DNA from: an uncultured Lachnospiraceae bacterium
GTDB lineage: Bacteria > Bacillota > Clostridia > Lachnospirales > Lachnospiraceae
Length of the DNA: 64,000 nucleotides
Assembly (NCBI GenBank): GCA_910584915.1
Contig: CAJUDM010000003.1
Span: forward strand, 1 to 64,000
Direction: 5' to 3'
Below, in pieces: positions 35,128-44,094 of the stretch (position 1 is its first letter; each line of letters starts with the position of its first letter). The position numbers and the translations under genes were made by a program. The notes below the pieces were generated by a model. The model ran no database searches and was not told the origin of the DNA. It saw nothing but the letters and a program-made list of their open reading frames with translations.

Positions 35128-35149
35128 GCACCTTTGAGGTGCTTTTTTT
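35128..35149 (+). terminator. Strong rho-independent terminator before rtcB
   Basis: GCACCT-TTG-AGGTGC (35128-35142) is a perfect 6-bp stem with a 3-nt loop, followed by seven T residues. It lies between the small ORF and rtcB, only 30 bp before the rtcB start, so it should reduce transcription into rtcB. Confidence 0.85.
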
Positions 35150-35178
35150 GTGCCTTATTTTAGGGAGACAAAGACAAT

Positions 35179-36288
35179 ATGAAAACAGTAAAAGGTATTT
35201 GGGCTGAGGCGAAGATCTACACCGATGATGTGGAGGATCATGCCCTTTCGCAGGTAAAAATGATATGTGACAATGAGGTGTCAAAGGGGAGCAGAATCCG
35301 CCTGATGCCGGATATCCATCCCGGCAAGGTCGGTCCCATCGGACTTTCGATGACAGTGACGGATCGGGTGATCCCACAGCTTCTGGGAGTGGATATAGGT
35401 TGCGGCATGACCTGTGTCAAACTGAATACAGAGCGTGTGGAATTTCAGAAACTGGACAGGGTGATCCGGGAAAATGTGCCCTCGGGGTTTGCGATAAGAA
35501 AGGAGGCGCACTGCGCGGCGAAAGAATTTTCTTATGATGGGCTTTGCTGTATCGGACATATCGACAGAGGCAGGGCGGAGAGAAGCCTTGGCACGCTGGG
35601 AGGCGGCAATCATTTTATTGAGATTGACAGAGGAGAGGACGGCGGCATGTATCTTGTGGTGCATACGGGAAGCCGGCATCTCGGGGAGGAAGTGGCGGAA
35701 TATTACACAAAGCTGGCGCACAGGAACCTCTCGGAGCAGGGGCTGGAGATACCCTATTATGTGAGTTATCTGGAACACGAACAGAAAGAGGCGTATCTTG
35801 AGGATGTGCGGATACTACAGAGATATGCGGAGCGGAACCGTCAGATCATTGTCAGGGAGATCCTGAAAGGGATGAAATGGAAGGCAAAGGAGCAGTTTTC
35901 TGCGGCGCATAATTACCTGGATGAAATCGGAATGCTCCGCAAAGGATGTATCTCAGCTAAAAAGGGAGAGAAGGTGATCATTCCCGCCAACATGAAGGAG
36001 GGGATACTTCTCGGCGTCGGAAAAGGCAATGAGGAGTGGAACTGTTCGGCGCCCCATGGCTCCGGCAGGAGATTAAAGCGGGAAGAGGTAAAAAATCAAT
36101 ATACGGTGTCGGCGTTTAAAAAGGAAATGAAGGGGATCTTCAGCACCTGCGTCGGGGCGGAAACGCTGGATGAGGCGCCGTTTGCCTACCGGTCCATAAG
36201 CGAGATCGCGGAGCAGATCAGAGATACTGTGGAAATAACGGAGAGGCTGGTTCCTGTCTACAACTATAAGGCGGGAGGCAGAAAATAG
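35179..36288 (+). CDS. rtcB: RtcB-family 3'-phosphate RNA ligase (RtcB2 type)
   Basis: This 369-residue protein starts at ATG after GGGAG. RtcB joins 2',3'-cyclic phosphate or 3'-phosphate RNA ends to 5'-OH ends using GTP and Mn2+. The metal-binding and GMP-accepting motifs are visible: MPDIHPGKVGPIG, GVDIGCGM, LGTLGGGNHFIEI, VVHTGSRHLG, SAAHNYLDE and CSAPHGSGR. At about 370 residues it is the shorter RtcB2-type form. A release-factor homologue (PrfH) follows. RtcB2-PrfH pairs are known to repair and rescue ribosomes whose 16S rRNA was cut at the decoding centre by ribotoxins. Confidence 0.9.
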   Translation: MKTVKGIWAEAKIYTDDVEDHALSQVKMICDNEVSKGSRIRLMPDIHPGKVGPIGLSMTVTDRVIPQLLGVDIGCGMTCVKLNTERVEFQKLDRVIRENVPSGFAIRKEAHCAAKEFSYDGLCCIGHIDRGRAERSLGTLGGGNHFIEIDRGEDGGMYLVVHTGSRHLGEEVAEYYTKLAHRNLSEQGLEIPYYVSYLEHEQKEAYLEDVRILQRYAERNRQIIVREILKGMKWKAKEQFSAAHNYLDEIGMLRKGCISAKKGEKVIIPANMKEGILLGVGKGNEEWNCSAPHGSGRRLKREEVKNQYTVSAFKKEMKGIFSTCVGAETLDEAPFAYRSISEIAEQIRDTVEITERLVPVYNYKAGGRK

Positions 36289-36372
36289 GAGATTAAGAAC
36301 TGTCGCAAAACAGCAGATTCCTACAGGATATAGTACGGGCGAACGGGAGTTAATGTATAAGTGAGTTTATTA

Positions 36373-36423
36373 CCTGCAAGTTTGTGCTTTTGTCCCGATT
36401 TGCAGGTTGTAGAAAGGGCATGG
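36373..36423 (+). promoter_or_regulatory. Hairpin plus conserved GGTTGTAGAAAGGGCATGG start region (copy 1)
   Basis: CCTGCAA (36373-36379) pairs with TTGCAGG (36400-36406), placing the prfH ribosome-binding site (AGAAAGGGC) and ATG directly after the stem. The stretch GGTTGTAGAAAGGGCATGG recurs, with a similar hairpin and a matching TTTGTGC, before metH at 58,577. Confidence 0.5.
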
Positions 36424-37022
36424 CTATTTTTATGATAATTCAGATCAGCGCAGGTCAGGGACCTGCGGAGTGCCAGCTTGCGGTTGCAAAGCTGTTTGAG
36501 GCGTTACAAAAAGAATATGGAGAAATGGAAATTTTATCGGATACCGCGGGCGCGGAGAAGGGGTGCTTTGACTCTGTTCTATTCCGGACGAAACAGGATC
36601 TGAGCGGGCTGGAAGGAACCGTATTGTGGATCAACAAAAGTCCGTTCCGGAAAAACTGTAAGAGGAAAAACTGGTATGTGGATGTGAGCATAATACCGGA
36701 AAGAGAGGAAATTGCGTCCGGACAGGTATACCGCATAGAAAAATTTCACTGCGGCGGCAAAGGCGGGCAGCATGTGAACAAGGTGGAAACCGGCGTGCGG
36801 ATCATTCATATCCCGACTGGGCTTGTGGCGCAGTCCACTGAGGAGCGGAGTCAGTTTCAGAATAAGCAGAGAGCGATGGAGAAGCTTGAAAAGAAACTGG
36901 AGGATATGAGAGAGGAGCAGAGAAAGGAGCAGACCAACAGCGCATGGAGGGAACATAATCTCATCGTCAGGGGGAATCCGGTGCGCATTTATGAGGGGGA
37001 GAGATTCGTGCGGAGGAGGTAA
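36420..37022 (+). CDS. prfH: Peptide chain release factor homologue PrfH
   Basis: This 200-residue protein starts at ATG 36420, 3 nt after AGAAAGGG; ATG 36432 is an alternative. The peptidyl-tRNA hydrolysis motif GGQ is in FHCGGKGGQHVNKVETGVR, followed by ERSQFQNKQRAMEKL and a basic helix. It lacks the codon-recognition domain of RF1/RF2. The N-terminal QISAGQGPAECQLAV is typical of PrfH. With RtcB2 it rescues ribosomes damaged at the decoding centre: PrfH releases the stalled peptide so that the ligase can reseal the rRNA. The gene lies 131 bp after rtcB. Confidence 0.9.
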   Translation: MAIFMIIQISAGQGPAECQLAVAKLFEALQKEYGEMEILSDTAGAEKGCFDSVLFRTKQDLSGLEGTVLWINKSPFRKNCKRKNWYVDVSIIPEREEIASGQVYRIEKFHCGGKGGQHVNKVETGVRIIHIPTGLVAQSTEERSQFQNKQRAMEKLEKKLEDMREEQRKEQTNSAWREHNLIVRGNPVRIYEGERFVRRR

Positions 37023-37104
37023 TTGCTGGTGCCGCGATGGAGCGACGGGCAGAGATGGAAGGGTGAACTGCTACCGTTCATATTTTCGAGTACAAGATCT
37101 GTGC

Positions 37105-37152
37105 TTGACATACATACCAGCGGTATGATAGTATAAACATACTGTTGGTATG
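37105..37152 (+). promoter_or_regulatory. Promoter and two CATAC/GTATG operators before tetR
   Basis: TTGACA (37105-37110) and GATAGT (37128-37133) have a 17-bp spacer. The inverted repeat CATACC-AGC-GGTATG (37113-37127) fills the spacer, and a second copy CATACTGTTGGTATG follows at 37138-37152. A third form lies before the MFS gene at 38,074. The remaining 180 bp up to the tetR start contains no clear gene. Confidence 0.65.
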
Positions 37153-37334
37153 TATCGAAGAACTGAAATTGCAATTGTGTTCCGAAAAATTTACGGTGAA
37201 TACGTCTGGCAGCAGTGGGAGTGCTGAAGGCATGGAGCAGATGGCTTTTATCTATGGTGATATTGCTGTCAGACGGCATACCAGCTTGATTCTATACCGG
37301 CAACAATACAAATAGCCCGCAAGGAGTGACAGAT

Positions 37335-37994
37335 ATGGCGAGAAATAAACATCCGGAAGAGACGGTCAACCTGATATTGGAAACGGCTGCCCGTCTGTTT
37401 ATGGAGAAGGGATATGAGCACACTTCCATTCAGGATATTATCAACAATCTGGGGGGGCTCAGCAAGGGGGCAATCTATCATCATTTCAGATCCAAAGAGG
37501 ATATTCTGGAGGCTGTGACGAACAGGATGAACGAAGAGTCCAATAAGATGCTGGAAAGTATCCGGGACCGCACGGATCTCGCCGGGAAGGAAAAGCTGAA
37601 GATGATCTTTAAGGAGTCCGTGAACAGATCGGATATGGATGATCTGTTCACGCTCGCGCCGGATCTGAGCAATAATTCAAAGCTGCTGTTCAGTACATTT
37701 CGGGATACGGTGGACAATGTCGCCCCGGACTATATTTTGCCGATCATCGAGCAGGGGATCGCGGACGGTTCCATTCATACGGAGTATCCGGCGGAGCTGG
37801 CTGAACTGGTCATACTTGTGGCGAATATGTGGACCAATCCGATGATATTTAACAGCACGATAGAGGAATATTACCGGAGGCTCATGGTATTTCGGCAGAT
37901 GATGCAGGGCTTCGGGCTGGATATTGTGGATGATGAGATAGTGGAGAGGATGAGGAAGCTGGCATCGCTCTATCTGGAGACAAAGAACAAGTGA
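37335..37994 (+). CDS. TetR/AcrR family regulator of the adjacent MFS pump
   Basis: This 219-residue protein starts at ATG 37335, 8 nt after AAGGAG. The N-terminal helix-turn-helix is canonical: GYEHTSIQDIINNLGGLSKGAIYHHFRSKEDILEA. A helical ligand-binding domain follows. Inverted repeats CATACC...GGTATG lie in its own promoter and before the MFS gene, so it probably represses both and is released by a pump substrate. Confidence 0.88.
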   Translation: MARNKHPEETVNLILETAARLFMEKGYEHTSIQDIINNLGGLSKGAIYHHFRSKEDILEAVTNRMNEESNKMLESIRDRTDLAGKEKLKMIFKESVNRSDMDDLFTLAPDLSNNSKLLFSTFRDTVDNVAPDYILPIIEQGIADGSIHTEYPAELAELVILVANMWTNPMIFNSTIEEYYRRLMVFRQMMQGFGLDIVDDEIVERMRKLASLYLETKNK

Positions 37995-38073
37995 TGGGAG
38001 CGGCGATGAGAGTGGTCCTATGCTGAGAAAATGCCTGCCCTGAAATACGGGCAGATATATTTTAAAATAAATA

Positions 38074-38092
38074 CATACCGTCATGCGGTATG
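38074..38092. promoter_or_regulatory. TetR operator before the MFS gene
   Basis: CATACCGTCATGCGGTATG is a palindrome (CATACCG/CGGTATG) 48 bp before the MFS start, matching the half-sites upstream of tetR. Confidence 0.65.
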
Positions 38093-38139
38093 AAACACTA
38101 AAATAATTTGCAAAAGTGAATAAGAAGGAGACTCGGAAA

Positions 38140-39402
38140 ATGGAACAAAAATTATTTACAAGAGATTTTACACTGGTTGTGATCGGGCAGGTCATATCCC
38201 TGTTCGGCAATGCGGCGATCCGGTTTGCGCTGCCGCTGTACCTGCTCAACCAGACAGGCTCATCCGCTCTCTACGGCGCGGTCACGGCGTGCGCGTTCCT
38301 GCCGGCAATTTTGTTATCGCCGGTGGGCGGCATCATTGCGGACAGAGTGAATAAGAGGAACATCATGGTCGTGCTGGACTTTTTTACAGCGGGTCTCATC
38401 GCGGTATTTTCACTGCTGTTGGGCGGCGTGAATCTTGTATTGCTGATCACGGCGGCGCTGATGATCCTGTACGGCATCGCGGGGGCGTATCAGCCCTCGG
38501 TCCAGGCGAGCATTCCCGCCCTTGTCAGCAGAGAGAATTTTCTGGCGGCAAATTCGGTGGTTAACATAATCAATTCCTTTTCCGCTCTGCTGGGTCCGGT
38601 TCTGGGGGGAGTTCTGTACAGTATGTATGGATTGAAGTCCGTGTTGTGGGTTTGTATCGTCTGTTTCTTTTTGTCGGCAGTGATGGAGCTGTTTATCCGG
38701 ATTCCTTTTACAAGGCGGGAGATGACAGGCGGCGTATGGAAGATGGTGAGAACGGATTTTGCGGAGAGTGTCCGTTTTATCTGGAAGGATAAGCCTGTCA
38801 TCGGAAAAGCCTTGCTGGCGGTCTGCGGGATCAATCTGTTTTTGTCTGCCATGCTGACTGTGGGTTTGCCCTATCTGGTGACGGAGGTACTGCCGTTTGA
38901 GCCGGCATTGGCTAACAGGCTCTGCGGCTATGCGGAGGGAGCGCTGGCGGCGGGGGGACTGGCGGGCGGCATCTGTGCGGGGACGCTGGCAAAAAGGCTG
39001 ACATTGCAGAAAACAGGATATCTTGTCGTAGCCGGAGCCGCGTTTGTATTTCCTATGGGCGCGTCACTGGTCGTGTTCGCTTCCGGCATGATCAATTATC
39101 TGGTGATCATGGTGTGCTGTTTTTTCATTATGGTGTGCGTGACGATTTTCGCGGTACAGATCATGGCGTTCGTGCAGGGTGAAACGCCGGGCGAACTGAT
39201 CGGCAAAGTGATCGCGGTCATCCTTGCCGTCTCCATGTGCGCCCAGCCGCTGGGGAATGCGGTGTATGGCGTTTTGTTTGAGGTATGTGAAGGATTTGAG
39301 TTTGCTGTGATCCTGTTTGCGGGGGCGGTGTCGCTGGCAATTGCGGTTGGGATGAAGAATATATTCAGGGGCGGTATTCCGGAGATATTGTCAGAAAAGT
39401 AG
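38140..39402 (+). CDS. MFS efflux transporter
   Basis: This 420-residue membrane protein starts at ATG 38140, after AAGGAG. About twelve hydrophobic helices are visible. The loop motif between helices 2 and 3 (GGIIADRVNKRNIMV) is the major facilitator motif A. Helix 5 carries NSVVNIINSFSALLGPVLGG, typical of the enterobactin-exporter/macrolide-efflux-like drug:H+ antiporters. It exports an unknown drug or metabolite. The gene lies 145 bp downstream of its likely TetR regulator. Confidence 0.85.
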   Translation: MEQKLFTRDFTLVVIGQVISLFGNAAIRFALPLYLLNQTGSSALYGAVTACAFLPAILLSPVGGIIADRVNKRNIMVVLDFFTAGLIAVFSLLLGGVNLVLLITAALMILYGIAGAYQPSVQASIPALVSRENFLAANSVVNIINSFSALLGPVLGGVLYSMYGLKSVLWVCIVCFFLSAVMELFIRIPFTRREMTGGVWKMVRTDFAESVRFIWKDKPVIGKALLAVCGINLFLSAMLTVGLPYLVTEVLPFEPALANRLCGYAEGALAAGGLAGGICAGTLAKRLTLQKTGYLVVAGAAFVFPMGASLVVFASGMINYLVIMVCCFFIMVCVTIFAVQIMAFVQGETPGELIGKVIAVILAVSMCAQPLGNAVYGVLFEVCEGFEFAVILFAGAVSLAIAVGMKNIFRGGIPEILSEK

Positions 39403-39597
39403 ATATTATGTAAACTGTTGAAATGGTTTGATGGTTTATTGACAGAAGTATGGGATAAAATCGGACACCAGCCGGAAGCGGGCATTGATTTCCGCGAGCA
39501 AAGAGCCAGGTGGGTATGCTCGCATGCACATTCGTCGACTGCCGCGAGGTATTGACTAAAAACGGATATCAACTGAAAAATAAATTGTAAATATATA

Positions 39598-39626
39598 TTG
39601 TACGAGGCAGATAACTATTCTATAAT
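39598..39626 (+). promoter_or_regulatory. Sigma-A promoter for GNAT-like gene
   Basis: TTGTAC (39598-39603), a 17-bp spacer and TATAAT (39621-39626). The preceding part of the 306-bp gap (39,403-39,597) holds a short inverted repeat GAGCA...TGCTC and no gene that I can support. Confidence 0.6.
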
Positions 39627-39708
39627 CAGATGAGTAAATCATATATTCAAGGCTTATATACAGAATATATAAAATATGTACAGATGATTTATATCAGAAA
39701 CAGGAGAA

Positions 39709-40242
39709 ATGACTGTGGGGATATACAGAATTGACAGATCAAATGCCGACAGCGTTGCAAGACTTATGTCAACCATAAAACCCGACTGGTGGGATTTTGA
39801 GGGGGCGAGAGGGCAGCTGCTGGATGTCTCACTGCTTGCGAATCTGGTCGGCTGGTATATGGGGGATGCCGCAGATCCGCGGGGGTGGATTTTGTGTGCG
39901 GAATATGAAGGGTACTCTTATTTGAGTATAGAATGCCTGGGGTACGACGACAGCGGGACTTTTGTGATGGAGGAAAAGCTGGAGCCGCTGCTGCGGCAGG
40001 CTGAGGAACACGCGAGGGAAAAGAAATACCGCAATCTGAAATATGTGATCGGTTCCACCGGGATGTCATGCCATGGCAGACCGCTTCAGGACTATGCACT
40101 TGAATTGAGGGAGTTGAGATCGTATGGCAGAAAGCACTTTGATTATTTTGTGCAGTACGGATTTTCTCCCACGGGTTTTATACCGGATTGCTATGGAGAA
40201 AATTATCACGGTATTTTGATGATGAAGTCTCTTGTGAGATAA
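39709..40242 (+). CDS. GNAT-like acetyltransferase, substrate unknown
   Basis: This protein of about 177 residues starts at ATG 39709, or at GTG 39715, which has better spacing to AGGAG. The overall pattern is GNAT-like: an early helix, strands in GWILCAEYEGYSYLSIECLGYD, a helix with EEHAREKKYRNLKYVIGS, and a C-terminal FDYFVQYGFSPTGFIPDCYG resembling the final GNAT strand-helix (Y-x-x-x-GF). The acetyl-CoA loop Q/R-x-x-G-x-G/A is not clear, so activity is uncertain. Confidence 0.5.
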   Translation: MTVGIYRIDRSNADSVARLMSTIKPDWWDFEGARGQLLDVSLLANLVGWYMGDAADPRGWILCAEYEGYSYLSIECLGYDDSGTFVMEEKLEPLLRQAEEHAREKKYRNLKYVIGSTGMSCHGRPLQDYALELRELRSYGRKHFDYFVQYGFSPTGFIPDCYGENYHGILMMKSLVR

Positions 40243-40320
40243 GTCATCGATTCAAGGAGTATTTTGCCGGGAAGAGGAATACTGAAAAGAGGCTGATGGT
40301 AAAGGGAATTGTGCAGTTAT

Positions 40321-41262
40321 ATGACAGTGACAGATGAAACATTGAAAGCGGGCGGGAGCGCGGAAAAAGGCGGGTGCAGGCTGTGCCCGAGAAATTGCGG
40401 CGTGAAAAGAGATGCCGGGGAAATCGGGATCTGCGGACAGACGGACAGGATAAAAGCGGCGCGGGCTGCGCTGCATCACTGGGAGGAGCCCTGTATTTCG
40501 GGGGAAGCCGGATCGGGGACGGTATTTTTTTCCGGCTGTGCCCTGCACTGTGTGTTCTGCCAGAATAAGAGCATTGCGAGCGGGACCGCGGGGAAGTATA
40601 TCACGATCGAAAGGCTCTCGGAAATATTTCTGGAACTGCAGGCGAAAGGGGCGAATAATATCAATCTTGTGACGCCGGGGCATTTTGTGCCGCAGATCAG
40701 GAAAGCCCTGATCCGGGCGAAAGAGCGGGGGCTTTCTCTGCCGATAGTCTATAATACGGGAAGCTATGAATATGCGGATACCCTCAGGCAGATGGAGGGG
40801 CTGGTGGATATCTACCTGCCGGATTTTAAATATATGGATGCCGGACTTGCGAAGCGCTACTCCCGTGCGGCGGATTACAGCGATGTGGCGAAGACGGCGA
40901 TCGCCGAGATGGTGCGCCAGACAGGGGAGGCAGTGTTTGAAGGTGGGAACGAGGACGGACTGATGAAAAGGGGGACGATCGTGCGCCATCTGGTGCTGCC
41001 CGGGTGCGCGGAGGATTCAAAGGCGGTGATACGGTATTTATATGAGACCTATGGAGATACCGTCTATATCAGTATCATGAACCAGTTTACGCCGATGCCG
41101 TATCTTGCCGAGTATCCTGAGATAAACCGCAGGGTGACGGAGGCGGAGTATGAAGAGGTGGTGGATTATGCGGTCTCTGTCGGCGTGGAATGCGGGTTTA
41201 TTCAGGAGGGTGAGACCGCGGAGGAGAGTTTTATCCCGGCGTTTGACGGGGAGGGGATTTGA
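40321..41262 (+). CDS. Radical SAM protein (PflA-like)
   Basis: This 313-residue protein starts at ATG 40321; TTG 40309 is closer to AAAGGGAA. The radical SAM cluster motif C-x3-C-x2-C is in FSGCALHCVFCQN. An N-terminal Cys motif CRLCPRNCGVKR...GICG may bind a second cluster. Later parts (INLVTPGHFVPQI, YNTGSYE, DIYLPDFKYMD) match the COG1313 pyruvate-formate-lyase-activating-enzyme-like family. The target is unknown. Genes around it are unrelated housekeeping functions. Confidence 0.85.
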   Translation: MTVTDETLKAGGSAEKGGCRLCPRNCGVKRDAGEIGICGQTDRIKAARAALHHWEEPCISGEAGSGTVFFSGCALHCVFCQNKSIASGTAGKYITIERLSEIFLELQAKGANNINLVTPGHFVPQIRKALIRAKERGLSLPIVYNTGSYEYADTLRQMEGLVDIYLPDFKYMDAGLAKRYSRAADYSDVAKTAIAEMVRQTGEAVFEGGNEDGLMKRGTIVRHLVLPGCAEDSKAVIRYLYETYGDTVYISIMNQFTPMPYLAEYPEINRRVTEAEYEEVVDYAVSVGVECGFIQEGETAEESFIPAFDGEGI

Positions 41263-41306
41263 GTGCTTCGGAAAAAGAAAAGTGAAAATTCTGTCAGGGA
41301 GATATC

Positions 41307-41522
41307 ATGTTTAAAAGAAGAATTGCCAAAATGGATTATGATAAAATAAACCAAAAGCCGATCATCCGCGCAAGTATCTGCAACGGCGAGCAGGTGGCGG
41401 GTTTTAAAAACATACACACCGGTAAATTTTCAGAAGTTATGCTCATTAAAAATGAGCGGGATTTAAGAGAATTTCTGGAAAAGTATGATATTTTGCCGGA
41501 GGAAGTAGGGAAAGAATATTAG
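41307..41522 (+). CDS. Small conserved protein, function unknown
   Basis: This 71-residue protein starts at ATG after AGGGAGA. The middle reads RASICNGEQVAGFKNIHTGKFSEVMLI, which is well conserved in Lachnospiraceae small proteins that sometimes carry the name aspartate dehydrogenase, for which it is far too short. The stop codon touches the region upstream of recQ, so it may be co-transcribed with it. Confidence 0.6.
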   Translation: MFKRRIAKMDYDKINQKPIIRASICNGEQVAGFKNIHTGKFSEVMLIKNERDLREFLEKYDILPEEVGKEY

Positions 41523-41536
41523 TGGATGGAAAAGTG

Positions 41537-43417
41537 ATGAATAAAACAGAAATATTAAAAACATTTTTCGGCTATGACTCTTTCAGGGAGGGGCAGGAGG
41601 ACATCATCGACGGGCTTCTCGCCGGGAGGGACGTAGTCGCCATTATGCCGACCGGCGCGGGAAAATCCCTGTGTTATCAGGTGCCGGCGCTGATGCTTCC
41701 CGGTATCACACTTGTCATATCGCCTCTCATATCTCTGATGCAGGATCAGGTAAAGTCTTTAAATGAAGCCGGCATTCACGCGGCGTATATCAATTCATCC
41801 CTGACGGAAGTACAGATCACAAAAGCCCTTGCGCTGGCGGCGAAGGGAACTTACAAGATCATCTATGTGGCGCCGGAGAGGCTTGAGAGTGCCGGGTTTA
41901 TGCGGTTTGTATCGCAGGTGGAGATTTCCATGGTGACGGTGGATGAGGCCCATTGTATCTCCCAGTGGGGGCAGGATTTCAGACCGAGTTATCTGAAGAT
42001 CGTGGAGTTTATCGAGGGGCTCTCGGTAAAGCCTGTCGTGGGTGCTTTTACGGCGACGGCGACAAAGGAAGTGAGGAATGATATAGAATGCGTCCTGAAG
42101 CTGAGAAGCCCGAAGATTGTCATCACGGGGTTTGACCGGGAGAATCTGTATTACAGCGTGGAGCACATCGCGGGGAAGCGAAAGGATGCGTTTGTGGCGG
42201 ATTATATGGAAAAGCATCCGAAGGAGAGCGGGATCATTTACTGCGCCACGAGAAAGAACGTGGATTCTCTGTATGAGACGCTGCTGAGACAGGGAGTTCC
42301 TGTTGCAAAATATCATGCGGGGATGAGCAATGAGGAGAGAAAGAGGAGCCAGGATGATTTTATCTACGACCGGGCGCCGGTCATTGTGGCAACCAACGCT
42401 TTCGGCATGGGGATCGATAAATCCAATGTCAGATTTGTGATCCACTACAATATGCCACAGAGCATGGAGAACTATTATCAGGAAGCCGGGCGCGCGGGGA
42501 GAGACGGGGAGAGTGCGAAGTGCATTCTGCTGTTTTCGGCGCAGGATATTATGATCGGGAAATTTCTGCTGGAAAAAAAGGAGTTTGAGGGGACGGATGA
42601 CGAAGATATAGAGTTCCTGAGACAGAGGGATCTGTACAGGCTCCGCATCATGGAGGAATACTGCAAAGGTACGTCGTGCCTGAGAAATTACATATTAAAA
42701 TATTTCGGGGAGAAGGTGGGAGCGCCCTGCGACAACTGCGGAAACTGTCATCATCAGTATGAAGAAGTGGATATGACGGAGGACGCGAAGCAGGTGATCA
42801 ACTGCCTTGCGGAGACAAGGGGCAGATACGGCGCGGCGATCGTGGCAGGCACATTGCTCGGCGCAGACAGGGCGAGGCTCAAGGAGATCGGCGCGGATTC
42901 CTACAGGTCTTACGGGGTGCTTTCCCACAGAACGGAGCCGGATATCCGGCTGCTGATAGAGCAGATGATCCGGGAGGGCTATGTGATCCAGACGGACGGG
43001 GATTACAGTGTGCTCCGCATAGGGGATATCAGTGGGTTGAAAAGAGAAGGGGCGTATGTCGGGATCAGGAAGGCGGAGAAAAGCAATATACCGGTTTCCT
43101 CGCAGAAAAAGAAAAAGGCGAGGAGCACGGATGCGCTTACAAGTGCCGGATACAAGTTGTTCGAGAGGCTCAGGGAACTTCGCCTTGCGATCGCCAGGGA
43201 AGAGGGGATGCCGCCCTATATTGTGTTCAGCGATAAGACGCTGATCGATATGTGCGCAAAGCTGCCGAAAAAGGAGGAGGAGATGCTGGAAGTATCCGGC
43301 GTCGGGGAGAACAAGCTGCGCAAGTACGGAGAGAGGTTTCTGGGGGAGATTTCGGCGTTTCTTGAGGAAAATCCGGGAGCGTTGGTCAGCGTGGGTGAGG
43401 ATGATGAAAGCATATAG
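41537..43417 (+). CDS. recQ: ATP-dependent DNA helicase RecQ
   Basis: This 626-residue protein starts at ATG 41537; GTG 41522 overlaps the previous stop. It unwinds DNA 3' to 5' in recombination and repair. The motifs are FREGQEDII (motif 0), MPTGAGKSLCYQ (Walker A), TVDEAHCISQWGQDFR (DEAH plus aromatic loop) and GRAGRDGESA (motif VI). A zinc domain follows (CKGTSCLRNYILKYFGE...CDNCGNC), then a winged helix. The HRDC domain is at the C-terminus (LFERLRELRLAIAREEGMPPYIVFSD). The full RecQ-RQC-HRDC length is present. Confidence 0.95.
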   Translation: MNKTEILKTFFGYDSFREGQEDIIDGLLAGRDVVAIMPTGAGKSLCYQVPALMLPGITLVISPLISLMQDQVKSLNEAGIHAAYINSSLTEVQITKALALAAKGTYKIIYVAPERLESAGFMRFVSQVEISMVTVDEAHCISQWGQDFRPSYLKIVEFIEGLSVKPVVGAFTATATKEVRNDIECVLKLRSPKIVITGFDRENLYYSVEHIAGKRKDAFVADYMEKHPKESGIIYCATRKNVDSLYETLLRQGVPVAKYHAGMSNEERKRSQDDFIYDRAPVIVATNAFGMGIDKSNVRFVIHYNMPQSMENYYQEAGRAGRDGESAKCILLFSAQDIMIGKFLLEKKEFEGTDDEDIEFLRQRDLYRLRIMEEYCKGTSCLRNYILKYFGEKVGAPCDNCGNCHHQYEEVDMTEDAKQVINCLAETRGRYGAAIVAGTLLGADRARLKEIGADSYRSYGVLSHRTEPDIRLLIEQMIREGYVIQTDGDYSVLRIGDISGLKREGAYVGIRKAEKSNIPVSSQKKKKARSTDALTSAGYKLFERLRELRLAIAREEGMPPYIVFSDKTLIDMCAKLPKKEEEMLEVSGVGENKLRKYGERFLGEISAFLEENPGALVSVGEDDESI

Positions 43418-43452
43418 AAAAAAGAGTTGTGTGCAGGGAAGAGGAGTATGAG

Positions 43453-44094
43453 ATGAAAAAGGGGATCTGTTACGTCGTCGGGGCAGGTGAAAATTATGGG
43501 CTGGATTTTGAGCCGGAGAAAGAGGATTTTGTGATCGCGGCGGACGCGGGGCTTCGGTATCTGGAAGAGAGCGGAATCGCGGCGGATCTTATCGTGGGTG
43601 ATTTTGATACCCTGCAATACATTCCGCAGAGGGAAAATGTGTTAGAACTGCCGGCGGAGAAGGATGATACGGATATGTCCATTGCGATAAAGGAGGGGAT
43701 CAGGGCAGGATATACGGAGTTTCATATTTACTGCGGAACAGGCGGACGCCTCGATCATACCATCGCGAATTTGCAGATGCTGGCTTATTTATCGGAGCGG
43801 GGAATGCAAGGATTTCTGTTTGACAGGGAGAGCGTGTTTACGGCGGTCACGGACGGGGAGCTTTTTTTTGACAGGGTCGATGCGGGGTACGTGTCTGTAT
43901 TCTCCTGGTCTGAGAAATCTGCGGGGGTATATCTGAGGAAGCTGAAATATGAATTGAATGATGCGGTGCTGACAAACAGTTTTCCGCTGGGCGTGAGCAA
44001 TGAGTTTATCGGGGAGGAGAGCAGTATCGTTGTGGGGAAGGGGACGCTGCTTGTCAGTTTTCCGAGAGGGGCGGAGAAGAAAATAAAACGATGA
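43453..44094 (+). CDS. thiN: Thiamine pyrophosphokinase
   Basis: This 213-residue protein starts at ATG 43453 after GGAAGAGGAG. It makes thiamine diphosphate from thiamine and ATP. The motifs are VIAADAGLRYL, DLIVGDFDTL, EKDDTDMSIAIKEGI and GGRLDHTIANLQ, then the C-terminal thiamine-binding domain (LTNSFPLGVSNEF). The product is the cofactor of IlvB encoded upstream, but the genes are not linked. Its stop overlaps the next start by 4 nt. Confidence 0.92.
   Translation: MKKGICYVVGAGENYGLDFEPEKEDFVIAADAGLRYLEESGIAADLIVGDFDTLQYIPQRENVLELPAEKDDTDMSIAIKEGIRAGYTEFHIYCGTGGRLDHTIANLQMLAYLSERGMQGFLFDRESVFTAVTDGELFFDRVDAGYVSVFSWSEKSAGVYLRKLKYELNDAVLTNSFPLGVSNEFIGEESSIVVGKGTLLVSFPRGAEKKIKR

Noticed and set aside
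37150..37228. Short ORF between the operators and tetR
   Set aside because: There is no ribosome-binding site and its start lies inside the operator; probably chance.
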